A DNA stretch of 64,000 nucleotides from assembly GCA_900169235.1 (NCBI GenBank), contig FWCC01000269.1, positions 205,246 to 269,245 on the forward strand. The letters run 5' to 3'. Source of the DNA: Zarea fungicola (Eukaryota > Ascomycota > Sordariomycetes > Hypocreales > Cordycipitaceae). Within the stretch, counting starts at the first letter, position 1. The number at the start of each line of letters is the position of its first letter. Both the position numbers and the translations under genes were made by a program. Below, piece after piece: positions 34,699 through 46,044 of this stretch. Below the pieces are notes generated by a model. It was given only the letters and a program-made list of their open reading frames with translations, ran no database searches and was not told the DNA's origin.

Positions 34699-35401
34699 TT
34701 AATGCATCATCTCCTTTTCCTGCCTCTTCCTCAGTCTATCCACGACATCATTTCTCTCCTCGCGCAGCGTCACCCACAGCCAAAACCACGCCACCATTTC
34801 GATAAACATGAATGTAAAAATGACTCTATTCTTGAGGCCATCGGTCGCAGACCCGCCGCCGCCGCCAAAGAAGCCGGGCTTGCGGCTGGTGCCGGTGGTG
34901 TAGGCGCCGAGGGGACCGGTCGGGCCAAAGACGTAGCTGTAAAAGACGAGGCCCATGGAGAACATGAAGCGGATGGGGGCTGCAACTGAAAGTCAGAGAG
35001 TGTTTTACGAGTTTTTATGAGTCTTTTCTTCTTCTTCTTCTTTTGAATGCGCACCTTGGGTTCCCCAGTAGTAGAGCGCGCCGAGCTCTTCGGGCATGGA
35101 CAGGGAGACGAGGTCGCTGAGGCCAAAGAGGGCGAGGACGACGCCGAGAAAGGCGAGCGCTGGGCTGGGAGAGTCGAGGCCACGTGCTGGGGGCTATAGA
35201 AGAAGAAAAAGCAGGTTAGTATGCCTCTTGGGATTACGCGATGGAGCTGCGCTGAGTGCGTACCAGTCCCATGCTGCGCCCGAGAATGTAGACGAGAATC
35301 TGGTCGTCGACAGTGCCTGGGTTAAAGACCATGAAATATGCCATGGTCAGATGGAATAGGGATATCGAGGTAATGATGGTTTTGGCTGTGATGAGCGCCA
35401 T
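34699..35401 (-). CDS. ILM1 family membrane protein
   Basis: Three exons, 35401-35264, 35193-35055 and 34985-34699, encode 187 residues. The sequence matches the 'increased loss of mitochondrial DNA protein 1' family: MALITAKTIITSISLFHLTMAYFMV start, VDDQILVYILGRSMGL, SPSPALAFLGVVLALFGLSDL, the YWGTQVAAPIRFMFSMGLVFYSYVF block and a final helix (NRVIFTFMFIEMVAWFWLWVTL). Four hydrophobic segments are visible. Yeast Ilm1 is an ER membrane protein whose loss destabilises mitochondrial DNA; the molecular role is not well known. A Gly-rich loop (GFFGGGGGS) lies before the last helix. The C-terminus is basic and acidic (REERNDVVDRLRKRQEKEMMH). Confidence 0.9.
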
Positions 35402-36581
35402 CTTGGTCGATTTCGCTGACGGGTTGGCTTTCGCGGTATGCGAGTCTTCTTCTGTTCGTCGCCTGTCCGTCCGTGTCTCGTTTGTCGCCTGAATATGACT
35501 ATCCAAGCCTTCGTTCTCGTGTGAGAGCTTCTGCTGCTGCTTCAGACCTCAAGTATAGGCCAGCTATCGCAAAAAAGATGAAGATGCAAAAGATCCGTAC
35601 GTCGTGGGAAGCTTGTCGAGATCGCGTGCCCTTGTGGCTTTTCTTTGATTCATTAATTACCCCTGGCGAATCGGCAAAGTGGGGTGTTTGCAACGGCATT
35701 ACAAACTTGTGCCTGTAAAGCGAATCAACGGGTCAAAACGGTGGCAGTGCTAATAAAGAACAAACAAACGGTGTTAAACAAGAAAAAGAAAACAAATAAA
35801 TTAAATTAAATAATAACGAAACGGTAAGCTGCAGCCGGGGAAGTCGGAGAGAATGCTGTGGAATGCTGCGCAGGCTGGTCGCATGAAGCTCTGCACCTTG
35901 TATGCCCTGAATATCCCAAGTTGGGCTATTATGGTTGCCAAGAGCGTAACTTTGCAACAAGGTTGGCGTCAGCTCTTAAGGCTCCGATGCAACTTATTTC
36001 TGACATTCAAGTTGTATAAAGATGGTGATGCTTTTGGAATAGCAGTCGAGCTGTTACTACTTCAAACCTTGCCACGCGCTACAGCACTTCAAAGCCCTGT
36101 AATTTCTCTACACATCAGTAAGCGGCATTCAAATTACTCACTTCCAATAAAATCATGCAAAGCACATATATCAACAGGACTCGTACACCATCATTATGAT
36201 GATGGCAATGCATTTATTTACCATTTTCAGGGTCGGCCTGCAGAAATGCTGCAGAAATGTTTCTTGCAATACATCGTCTGCGCTACGGTCCAAGTGCTGG
36301 GAGAGAGTTCACTTGAACTGAGCTGCGAAAAAGCAGCTGGCCAATTGCATGCCCCTTCAATCTCTCATAAATAACCGCCCTGTCGTAAATCAGCCTTGTA
36401 TCATGCCCAACATCAGTGTTTGTGCCCAAACGCGACACAGCCACGCCACTTGCAGCCTCAACCCAGCTTGGATGTCTGACCTTCTGCTCCTTGGAAATGT
36501 ATCCACGAGATTCCAAACCTCTGCATAAGCCTTGTATTGAACAAATCTTGTCAAACCAGTTTATTATCACCATATACGAAC
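35402..36581. other. Intergenic, no gene
   Basis: 1.2 kb between divergent ILM1 (-) and the STAND-N gene (+). A 173-aa open frame at 35853-36374 is unsupported by motifs and is interrupted by AT-rich sequence. Confidence 0.55.
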
Positions 36582-38768
36582 ATGGCCGAGGTAGTAGGTG
36601 TCGTCGCCGCCGGCTTCGCTTTTGCAGAGGCGGTTGTCAAACTCCACACCATCAAGCGTCTATGGGACGATGTCAATGATGTGCCAGATAATATCAAGTC
36701 ACTCGTGGAAAAAGTCACGCTAATTGGACTGTTGATCGAAGAGATGGAAGCCGACTTGATTAGTCCGAATCTAGCTTGCGCGACAGCTGGCAACAACATC
36801 CATACCTTCCTTGTCGCTTCTTGTCGTCGTTCACTGGATGTCTTGACCTTATCAGTCTCTGAGTTATCACAAGAGATCAAATCCAAGAAGCGCATCAAGA
36901 GGGCCGTGGTCAAGGGCAAAATCGTACTGAAAAAGGACTTCTGGGCCAGATATGAACAGCGTTTACAACAATTAGCATTGCATCTTGAGCTGACGCAGCA
37001 GCAACTGACAATGTGAGTCTCACATGCTCGCAAATTATGCTGAACCACTGGCTGAACATGGTAACAGATGGTTGATAAAACGCCAGCCCGAGATTATTGT
37101 CTCTCGCCTTGCGCAGTCGATCAAAGAGGCAGAGCCAAGCCGGACCAGAGACGTGGTCTGCACGACAACATGCTCTAGCCAGAATAAAGACAGTCACAAA
37201 TTCACAGGAAAAATAACATATAGAACGAGAACCTCGTTACTATTTGGGAGCATTATTATTCATTCGACGCAGAATGGCGGCGCCACCCGGCACGACGTCG
37301 AATTTAACCCCCCAAACTGGCTCACACAAAAGGGATGGAGCATCATCACTTCAAGGAGCTACTCTGGATTTAATATTAACCTCCGAACATATAATGTCGT
37401 GGAACACGACGCACCAGTTATGAGGCTTGCATATCTTGGAGATATCCCCGGTTTGCTCGATCTCTTTGATAGGAAGCTCGCCTCGCCCTTTGATATCTCA
37501 AAGGGGGGAGACAGATTGATAGATGCAAGTATCACTTTACCCCCATCTACTTGACCAAGCTGACTGAGTAATAGTGCGCGATTGTATCGGCCGACGCACA
37601 AGTAGTTGCTACAATGGCTGATTGGGGACTGGATCTTGACCAATGCTTCGATCCCACCAAACATATACTTGGTATCTGTTATATGCTCATGCATAGAAAC
37701 ACAGAGAGAATTGAGGAGGTTCATCAACTGGCCTTATCCCGAAATGTCTATGAGAATATTGCCGACTCATGGGATTTCTGCGGCAAGGGAATGTCGAAGA
37801 GTGCAAAACTTCTTGTTACAACATGTGCAGCGGCGTCTTACGACGTGGGAACAATCCTACCGTATCTGTGGCCAGGATACTACGATTTACCAGTCGAAGA
37901 AAGGCTTAATTTTGCCAGAATGGCCTTCAACTCCAAGGCCTTTAGGTACTTTCTGTGGCCCGGTGGGAGAGTGAGACCAGACGATATTCACACGCTTGAG
38001 CAGCGTGGCACTACTCTTCTGTTTGCCATTGCAATGCAATACAGTACCAACACGTGTACAACGTGCAACTCTTCTTCTGCTTGGGATGAAGATTGGCGGC
38101 GCCTAGCAAGGGACGTCATTCCATTGACACCTTGGCTCGATGCAATCCGACAGCCACTGACTGATGGAGCGAGTTTTACGCCTAGTGCAGAGCTTTTCGC
38201 AGTTATAGCGGGATTTGAAATGGACTGTACATATGCAAGGAAGTTTTACAGAGATATGAGGGGACTTTTTACGGACTATGAATGTCAGATTGACTGTAAA
38301 TGTGCGGCTCTTGGCTTCCCCTTGAGCGAGAGACGACGTATAGAGGAAAAAGAGCTTGCACTGCAGCGTTGGCTGGAGGACTTGCACATTTGCGGTATTG
38401 ATTTGAACGTGTACGGCATGATAGCGAAAGAAATGTTCTTTGACCACTTTGAACACGGAGGGATTCCGCAAGAGAGGCTTCGAATTTACACTCGAGGAAG
38501 CAGAGACTTCTTGCTGACGTTAGCCGATGTCAGTTACGGTCCCATGCCCCAGGATTGGAAATTCGTGTGGACATTCGACTATGGCGAGATGGTTGCCGAA
38601 TTTTGGGATTTGATTGAAGATCCACCTGTAAACATGATTGGAGCCTGGGTCGACGACGACTCCGAGGACTATGTTGAAGATTCCGACTCCTCCGACTCTG
38701 AGGATGACTCGATGATGACTGGTTTTCAAGTTCCCTTTTGGCTTGATGAAAGAAAGGCTATGGATTGA
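36582..38768 (+). CDS. STAND-type N-terminal domain plus ankyrin-like protein
   Basis: Three exons, 36582-37012, 37068-37524 and 37575-38768, encode 693 residues. Residues 1-145 (MAEVVGVVAAGFAFAEAVVKL...) resemble the helical N-terminal domain of fungal STAND/NLR-like proteins. No P-loop NTPase follows. The middle has ankyrin-like sequence (RLAYLGDIPGLLDLFDRKLASPFD then DCAIVSADAQVVATMADWGLDLD) and the end is acidic (DDDSEDYVEDSDSSDSEDD). The second intron appears to be GC-AG: GAT|GCAAGT...GCTGAC...TAATAG|TGC. GCAAGT is the consensus of GC donors, and this is the only join found that keeps both frames open. Related fungal NLRs act in non-self recognition, but this protein's function is unknown. 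Confidence 0.8.
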
Positions 38769-38860
38769 AAACTAAACGTCTATTTCGACCAAATTGGCTT
38801 ATGCAGAGCGCATTTGACTGTATCAATCATGGAATTCGTGATGCAATTCCTTGTTTTTTC

Positions 38861-40609
38861 TCAGCCGCTCATTATGAAAGCCATCCAAAGAAATGCCGAA
38901 AACTCGTCCCCCCTTTGACACCATTCAGCCAGTTCCTCTGTAAAATGCAGACCGTCTATATTGTTGTCTATGCCATCGCTCTGCCGCACGGAATACTTTA
39001 GCAGGAGCAAGTCGCCGACCGTCACGCCGCTCCTTCCACGCTTCTTCTGCGTTATAACATATAGTTGGTGGCGTTTCTCCCACTCCTTGTCGGATATGTA
39101 TTCCCATAGCTCACGGTAGCAGGGCAGAGGCAAGGGAATCACCTCTGGGCATGTACCCTTGGAAGGAGTGCGAATATCTAGGTGGAAGAGCGAGTCGATA
39201 ATGTACAAGACGCAGCCAGCTCTGGCAGATCCGTTTCTGTCAGCATGCGAAAATGTTTGAGGGAAATAATTTTTGTTTGCGTACCTTCGTAGGCTCTCTG
39301 TGACGATCCAGCTGTTGCGTGTTATTCCCAGGGTCTCGGCATTCAAACCTGTCTCGCATGTAGTGAATAATCGTCTCGAGAACTTCTATTGTGCACGGGA
39401 TGGTCAGCCGACTATTATATCAGGAGTCTAAGAGGATAAGACCAATGACAAAGAGGAAGATTAAGAAAATAATAATTATTTATTTTCTCTTGTTTCTCTT
39501 ATTTCTCTTTCTCCTCTCATTTCTCCAAAAAAAAAAATTCTTAAACAGCTTGGATAGCCAGGACAGACAGGACAAAAAAAAGCCATACCTCTGATATAGA
39601 CACAAGCTCTCTCGTGTCATTTTCTACTCTTGATTCGGCATCATGTGATTGCAAGAGACAATAAATTAATGCTGCCTGGAAATATTGCAGTAAAGTTGGA
39701 CTGTCCTGGCTCTCGTACTAAAACAAAATTTGTCAATAATGTAGAACTAACTATAGGTGAGGGCGGGATATGGCATCGTACATTAGAGTATAGTTGCCGC
39801 GCGTGTGCATATATCTGCTGCCACACAAACGTCTTGGTTACTTTGGTCTTTGAGTAATACATCTGGACCAGGCTAGCGCATATGGCCAACGGCTCTGGTA
39901 AGCAGCTGTGGGCATCCTCGGCCGGGCATTCGGAATTGTGACCAACCACACACGGGGGATAGATGAATGGCGGTAACTGATGTCCGGATATCATCATGCG
40001 GGGATACGCGGTGATTTGTCCGAGGAGGATCTTGGCCGTGAGAGACCCCTGCGAGATGGTGCGAAAGCGCTGCGATAGGGACTGGCTAATTGACTTGTCT
40101 GACACATTCCCTTCCATCAGCCATTCTGGCATGAAGACCTGATAGGGATACGCGGGCATATTCCCGGCGGAAGTGTCTGGCATTCCTGCGTCTCCCGCCA
40201 ACGATTCACCCATGCCCTGCAGGTCTGTGACGGGGCACGCAGAGCTCCGCCGCCTGGGGATGGCGGACTCCGGAGATTGGCTGTCGCCAAGGAGGGTAGT
40301 GGAAGACGGCACGGAGGACACGGAACCGCCACTGCTGTGGTGCTCATAAGAGGCCAGCGCTGTTCCTCCCCCCGGCCCATCGTGGACCCCGAATCCGTCG
40401 CCGGGAGTTGCAAGCGCTGGACGCAGGGCTCTGAGTTGGCGGGAGTCCCCTATTGAGCGTCGCGGGACTGGTCGCGAATCAGCTTTGTGGGAAGTTGCAT
40501 ACAGACAGTCGAGACATCGGGCAGAGCATCGGGCGCAAGGAAGAGCCAGTGAGCAGCGGGCCTTGGCCAGCCGGCAGTTTTGACAAGACTTGACTCGAGT
40601 ATTGGGCAT
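38861..40609 (-). CDS. Zn2Cys6 transcription factor
   Basis: Four exons, 40609-39782, 39717-39589, 39385-39285 and 39221-38861, encode about 472 residues. The N-terminal zinc cluster is complete: CQNCRLAKARC, then a loop to CARC and a final Cys (SCQNC..RC..PCARC..DC pattern), so it should bind DNA in the nucleus. A Ser/Pro/Gly linker is followed by a helical regulatory region shared by many fungal factors (LAICASLVQMYYSKT; QYFQAALIYCLLQSHD; ISEKFSRRLFTTCE; WIVTESLRRAGCVLYIIDSLFHLD; LPLPCYRELWEY). The GTG-initiated extension upstream of 40609 is rejected. The last intron has two in-frame acceptors 15 nt apart (about 39236 and 39222). The second intron is 203 nt and unusually pyrimidine/purine-biased. 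Targets unknown. Confidence 0.85.
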
Positions 40610-41104
40610 CCTGTTTTTGTTGTCCACTCACTCTTCTGTCAAAAATAGGTTGAAAAAGGTTTCATATTCCGGTCCTCCAAGTGTTGCACGATGAAGTCGG
40701 AGCTGCCGGGGACGACACTAGTGCCCCGGAGTTTCGCAGCCAATCAGGGCAGACGTGGCCGGAGATTGGAACCAATCATTGACGGCCATTTCCTACCGTC
40801 TCGTGTAAGTGCCTTCTCATCTATTAGCTATGCCATTACTTTATTGTTCGATGGCGGTCACAGAGGCGAGACTGGCAAATGAACGAGCCTGCGACCGGCT
40901 GGCAACGCGAAAATGTTATGCAGAAACTGGTATCAATTTCCTTTATTTGGTGTGAGGACTCTAGGGCGTTCTTGATGCCTATTCATCTCCAAGACATTGG
41001 GACAGATAACCGCTAACGAGTGAAAATGTTTTGGACGAAAAGGAAAAGTACAAGTCTATGAAAACAGTGTTTAAAACAGAAAAAAAGGGGGTTGTAAAAT
41101 AACA
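40610..41104. other. Intergenic, no gene
   Basis: 495 bp between the zinc-cluster gene start and the dehydrogenase stop (both on the minus strand). No supported feature. Confidence 0.65.
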
Positions 41105-42158
41105 TCACCACATAGACAACGACTTATCCAACTTTTTGCACTCATTTATGACCTCACTGTAGAAACTCTGCGCAAGCCGTTTACCGTCTTCGGTATGGAC
41201 AATCGGGGCTCGTCTAAATAAATTAATTGCATTAGAATTTGGTCTTGGGAAGAAATCCAAAGGATTGAAACAGCAATTGAACTTACTCTGCAACTTTGGA
41301 GTCGCTGAGATATGCGCCGTGCGATTCTTGGCCCGCTACTCCAATCGCATGAACGTATTTGTTGACTCCTTCGGTAAGACTCTTAGTTTTGGACATGAAG
41401 ACGGAAGCAACAGAGATAAGAGCGCGGACATAAAAAGGGTAGGAGACTCCAAAGTTGGTGAGCACCTGCCCAGGAGACACATCATTCAGAATGACCAACT
41501 CCTTGTTGATGTGTGGCGCCAACTGCTGCACAAACATGGTGCTCATGAGCTTGGAGTCGGAGTAGCGCGCCGAGCCCTTGAATAGTGTCTTGTCGTCAAA
41601 GAATCCAATAACTGACCCCGATTTCGGCACGGGATTCTTCGTCAGTGAGTGGTCCATTTGGACGAAACTGCCCACCCACGTGAGACGCGACGGCTTCCCC
41701 TTGGCCTTTGCCGTGTGCTCAAGAAGAGGGAGCAGCTCCAACGTCAGCAGCGCGTTGGAGTAAACATTGACCTGCATCATCTTTTCGTGGCCGCTCTTGG
41801 CGAGCTCAAAGTCGAGACCGCCCAGTCCAGCGTTCAGGAGCACAATGTCGATCGTCGTGGTGAGCTTCCTCACCTGGTCGACAAAGGCGAGGCTGCTCTT
41901 GTAGTCGTCCATCTGTAGCTGAACCACATGAATGGCTACATCAGGATTCGCAGCGCGTAGCTGGGGCTTCGCGAGCAATTCTTGCTTGATTTCTTCAGCT
42001 CTGCGGACATTGCGCACACCCATGATCAAAGTGCCAACACCACGTCTAATGAGCTCCTCGCTCATGGCCAGTCCAAGCCCATTCGTTGTCCCTGTCACCA
42101 CTGCGGTTTGGTCTTTGAATGTGATGGATGCCAAGTCATTTTTTATAGGTTTCGCCAT
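41105..42158 (-). CDS. Short-chain dehydrogenase/reductase
   Basis: Two exons, 42158-41287 and 41213-41105 (73-nt intron, GTAAGT...TTTAG), encode 326 residues. It is a classical SDR with a Rossmann nucleotide-binding motif TGTTNGLG near residue 24, LNAG (structural Asn motif LLNAGLG) and the catalytic YSDSK. The length and the sequence between motifs fit the fungal group often called retinol dehydrogenase-like or WW-domain-oxidoreductase-like; the real substrate cannot be predicted. The short last exon supplies the C-terminal helix (EDGKRLAQSFYSEVINECKKL). No signal peptide. Confidence 0.92.
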
Positions 42159-42742
42159 TTTTTTTTAAGTGATTGACGAATTGTAGGTTGTGCTGTGTCT
42201 AATCTTGACGGATATTGTTTTATGTGCATGTTTGTTCTGCTGCCCGTTCCAAGGCAACAGCTAATGAGGATACCCTTTATATAATTTTTCTTCAACGGCA
42301 GTACCGGGTTATCAGTGATTGATCTTAATATGCAACCTCTTGTAATTCCGGGATTTCGGACTTGCGGGCCAATAGCAGCACAGGTTGATGCTAGCCGGGG
42401 CTCTGCCTTCAAGATCGCCACACGCGTACGTTGTGGGTGCCTCTGGAATAAGAATTAAAGGTAAAGAAAAGATTTAAAAAATTCAATACGGAAATTACAC
42501 CCGAAAAGCAATAATTTAGTAACAGTCTGCCGGAGTTTACGATTAGCCTTGGATTTTGCAGTTTTCTCTTACCCGTGTCTCTCCGACGGCGCAGTTTCCA
42601 CTATTCAGGCATATCAGATACTATTACACAAAGACTTTCTGTCTGGAATACTACCGATTTATTATTACTTTTGTTGAAGTGAGACTAGAAAGGATCGGTA
42701 GTATGTAAGGAATGAAGGCCATCAGTAGAAAAACAAAACAAA
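42159..42742. other. Intergenic, no gene
   Basis: 584 bp, AT-rich, between the dehydrogenase start and the next minus-strand stop. No gene seen. Confidence 0.6.
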
Positions 42743-43473
42743 CTACGTTCCTAGAGTGGCCTCTGAATCAGGCAAACTAGCGCTTTGTCGTACTGGCCAT
42801 TCGATCCTTTGGATACCACAGTCGTCAGTAGCTCGCCCATCACGAGCAACGCCATCCAAAGGAAAAGCCCACTTCCAGAATCCCTCGCTTCCGAAAGGGA
42901 TGACACCTGGTGGAAGGGCACTGCGTGGATAATCGGACGTACCGGTGCCAAAGCCAAGGTCTCTGCACGCATCTTGGTACAACTGATCTTCCATGGGCGA
43001 AAGTTTCCCTACAATTCCGTACGGCGTCGCGATGTTGGGGTTAGGCAACCCTTCAATACCGTGATCCCTCATCCAACGCACGATGTTTGCCTGCTCTGAG
43101 AGGGAGACAAGTGTGAAGCAAATGTCGCGCTCCTCACGCAGGCGCGTATCTTTTGTCGGGCTCACAGGGACATATGGCCGGGGTGAGCGAACCGCCTGTT
43201 TTTGCCCGCTTTCGCAGATGTACTTTTCTAGAGGAGGGCAGGAGCCTAGTGATTTCATAATGATAGCTTCGTAGACTTCAATGGAGTATATGCCTGGCTC
43301 CACGAGCCATGGATACTTGCGGTCTGGTAGTGATCCAGTAGGCGGATCTCGCAAGATGGTTTGTCTGTATTCGATGCCATGGCGAAAAATGGTATGTTGG
43401 GGTTGTTAGGCCTCCAGCTGTCAAACCTGTTGCGACCCCTACTGTGACGTGGCCTTGAGGAAGAGCTAGGCAT
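42743..43473 (-). CDS. Uncharacterised protein with nearby relic copy
   Basis: The best model has exons 43473-43427 and 43364-42743, 222 residues, beginning MPSSSSRPRHSRGRNR and continuing QTILRDPPTGSLPDRKYPW. The 62-nt intron has a weak GTTTGA donor but a CTAAC branch site and a TACAG acceptor. The protein is soluble, with no signal peptide or membrane segment, and matches no domain I know. Recognisable stretches are VEPGIYSIEVYEAIIMKSL and REERDICFTLVSLSEQANIVRWMRDHG. The intron region itself aligns with a decayed copy at about 44688-44780, where changes are conservative in the exon-1 frame (SWRPNNPNIPFF versus AWKPNNTSMPLF). That argues the region may once have been coding, so this gene may be frameshifted rather than spliced. 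Confidence 0.55.
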
Positions 43474-44687
43474 GTTGGCTGGGACTAATAAGACAGAATC
43501 TTGGTGCTTTCTTAATTGTATTTGATCTCTTGATGGCGAAAGTGCAGAATTTTGCCGTTGGGAGTGAGGTGAGTTGAACACTTCCTGCGTGGTCGAGGTG
43601 CAGATTAACCAACCAAGTGATGAAACTTGGGAGTATCGACATATATATTTTCCACCCGGCAAGATCTTCAACACCGGGCCACGCCACTCAATAGGTGAAG
43701 TGTAACAAGTTTAACTTTGTGGTTGGCGCCAGGTGACTTTTGAGTCTTCTCCCCGAAGAGTGCGCTGTCAGCCACACGTCAGTGGACAGTCGCCATGCGT
43801 CTGCATCAACTGCCTATATCAATTATAATAATAACCAAGTTATTATTGAATCATTAAAAAAGAATTGGTGTTTTTTTCGATGTGCTGCGGTGGTCACTTG
43901 CCACTACGCTTGGCTGCACCTACAAACTACCAAGATACAGAAAACTGCGATGGCCGTTAGCATCTGCTGTTTGCACATCCCGGTCACATGGCTCTTTTAT
44001 TCTCATAACCATCCTCGTCCGCTATGGCTACTTCAACGTCTCAACACATCATTCCCAACTTCATTTTCAGCTTCGTCAGCATCATCTAGAAAAGCAGCCT
44101 AATAGGCATAAGGCGAGGCAGCAGCCACACGACGAGAGTCAAGCTCAGCCTTTAGCACACAAGTGTAAGGCATCCTCCTCAGCATGGGAAATACGACGAT
44201 AATACCAACTATTCCCATTTTTAGACCGTACCGTCTTCCCCGACGGTAAGGTGGTGACCAAGACTGCCGTGTCCAGCGTCGCCGCCGCTACCACCACCGC
44301 CGTCGACAGAAGAAGGAGAGGCGGGCGAAGGAGACGGAGAATGAGAAGGAGGAGCGGCTGCAGAGGGAGCACCGTGTGGAGGAGTTGGGGGAGAGGGAGG
44401 AGGTGGCGGGGAGGAAGAGAATGAAGAGAATGAAGAGAGGAGGAGGAGGAGGGCCCGAAGGTGGCCGAGGCGTGTCGTGGGCCTTGTGCCCAGTCGTGTT
44501 ATTATTAAAGAAGAGTGTAAAAGATATGGACAAGCGTCATTTTTACATGAAAGACAACTAACCTAATCGAATATACTTTTTAAACAGTCAGGCTTGTCTT
44601 CTAACGCCGTGATGGTTCAGCCTACTTAAGACCTGTAGCTGCTCTACGATGGAGACAAGTGTATTCCGTGCATCTCCGGCAGACGCT

Positions 44688-44780
44688 TCATATCTGCCGG
44701 ATGTTCCGTCCATATTCGACAGCGGTGGCCAAAAAGTGGCATGCTGGTGTTGTTTGGCTTCCAGGCTGACCTCGAGGAAT
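44688..44780 (-). pseudogene. Decayed partial copy of the 42743-43473 gene
   Basis: Over about 70-90 bp the minus strand aligns with 43345-43426, at roughly 70% identity by eye. In one frame AWKPNNTSMPLFG parallels SWRPNNPNIPFFA of the upstream gene; beyond this the frames drift by a one-base shift. Downstream, SIVEQLQVLSRL may correspond to SIEVYEAIIMKSL. No start codon in suitable context or full-length frame is present, so it is taken as a relic of a tandem duplication. Confidence 0.5.
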
Positions 44781-45040
44781 GTCTCGACATTGTATTAGTA
44801 AACATTGCGAGAAAGCTCCAAAAGAAGAACTGCTGATGACCAGAAATGCACTGACACATGATACGAGTGCCGAAATTTACCATACGGAAACTTACGAGCC
44901 CCCTACGTCCTGACAACAAAGCCTCGTTACAATGTGTGCCAGTTTCAGTCAGTCAGATCAATCATCTCCTTGATACTTGGCGCAGAGCACCATGACAAAA
45001 ACGAACAGAACTTTGCTAGGATTTGGTTAATTTTGCAACC

Positions 45041-45166
45041 CCTATTTCTGTTGTTGCTGCTATTGCTTGTTGCTACTATTTCTATTGTTGCTACTATTGC
45101 TACTATTGCCACTATTTCTACTATTTCTATTGCTATTGCTATTCTTGCCTCTATTGCAGCCGTTGT
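45041..45166. repeat. CTATTG microsatellite
   Basis: Imperfect hexanucleotide/trinucleotide repeat (CTATTG, CTATTT, TTGCTA) over about 125 bp. The open frame through it is a repeat artefact. Confidence 0.85.
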
Positions 45167-46044
45167 CGCTATCGATAGCTATTATGCATTAATCTTGCGC
45201 CAAATTAGAAAAGCCGGCAGCATGAATGCAGTTCGAGGGCAGTCGAGGCTGTGTCTACCAGTACCGTGGTCTTGGCTTCGCGTGGGGAGACATGCCCTCC
45301 ACGTTTTCATGCGCGTTTTCATGCACGTTTTCATGCACGAATTGAGCAAGTTGCCGAAAAGCCGTTTGAATAGTAACAACAGTCCATTCTTAAATGTCAG
45401 GTACATGTACGTAAAAGCGAAAACAGAACAGGGATCTTGCAGCCTTGTCATCAAACTCCCAACCTCAATCCCTGCACGGAGCACGGAGCAACTAACTAGT
45501 TAGCTTTGGGGGGCGGTTTTTCCTTTCCTGGGCGGATTGCTTTTTCTGCACGTCCAGCCAATCCCCACAACGGATGTAACTTTCGGCTGGCGAGCGCGAC
45601 CGCTTTCTATCGCCAGGGTGTGTCAGTATCATGATACGGCCTCGTCATGTCGGCCGTACCGTATCCGCACAGTACGGTTGACTTGTTCCTACAGGGGCTC
45701 ACCGAGACAATCGAGGAGGCATTCATCCCAGTTCGGCGGGACCTGGCGCTCTGGAGCTTGTCGGCCCAGAACAAGCCTGGAAAAAGAACCGAAGGGGGGA
45801 GGAAGTAAAACTATCTTGGGGAAAATGAGAGACATGGCCTTACTGTTTCCCCCCCTGTACGCTTATTCGCTGGGAGTGTGTTGGAATCAACTGAAGGCTT
45901 GCGGCACGACTAACACCCTCAATTTGCTCATCCGTTGCGCTACGCTGGATTAGTTTGAACATTTCCATCGCATAATGAATCCTCTCTCCTAAACTCTGAT
46001 TCTCAATGAAAATTTTACGACGTTTTGGTTAATGAATATTCATA

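Larger units (their letters stand above)
43474..46044. other. Intergenic with a gene relic and repeat
   Basis: 2.6 kb with no intact gene. It contains the decayed copy described below, a purine-rich stretch at 44300-44460 that reads through as Arg/Lys/Glu-rich sequence, and the CTATTG repeat. Short open frames here have no supporting motif. Confidence 0.55.
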
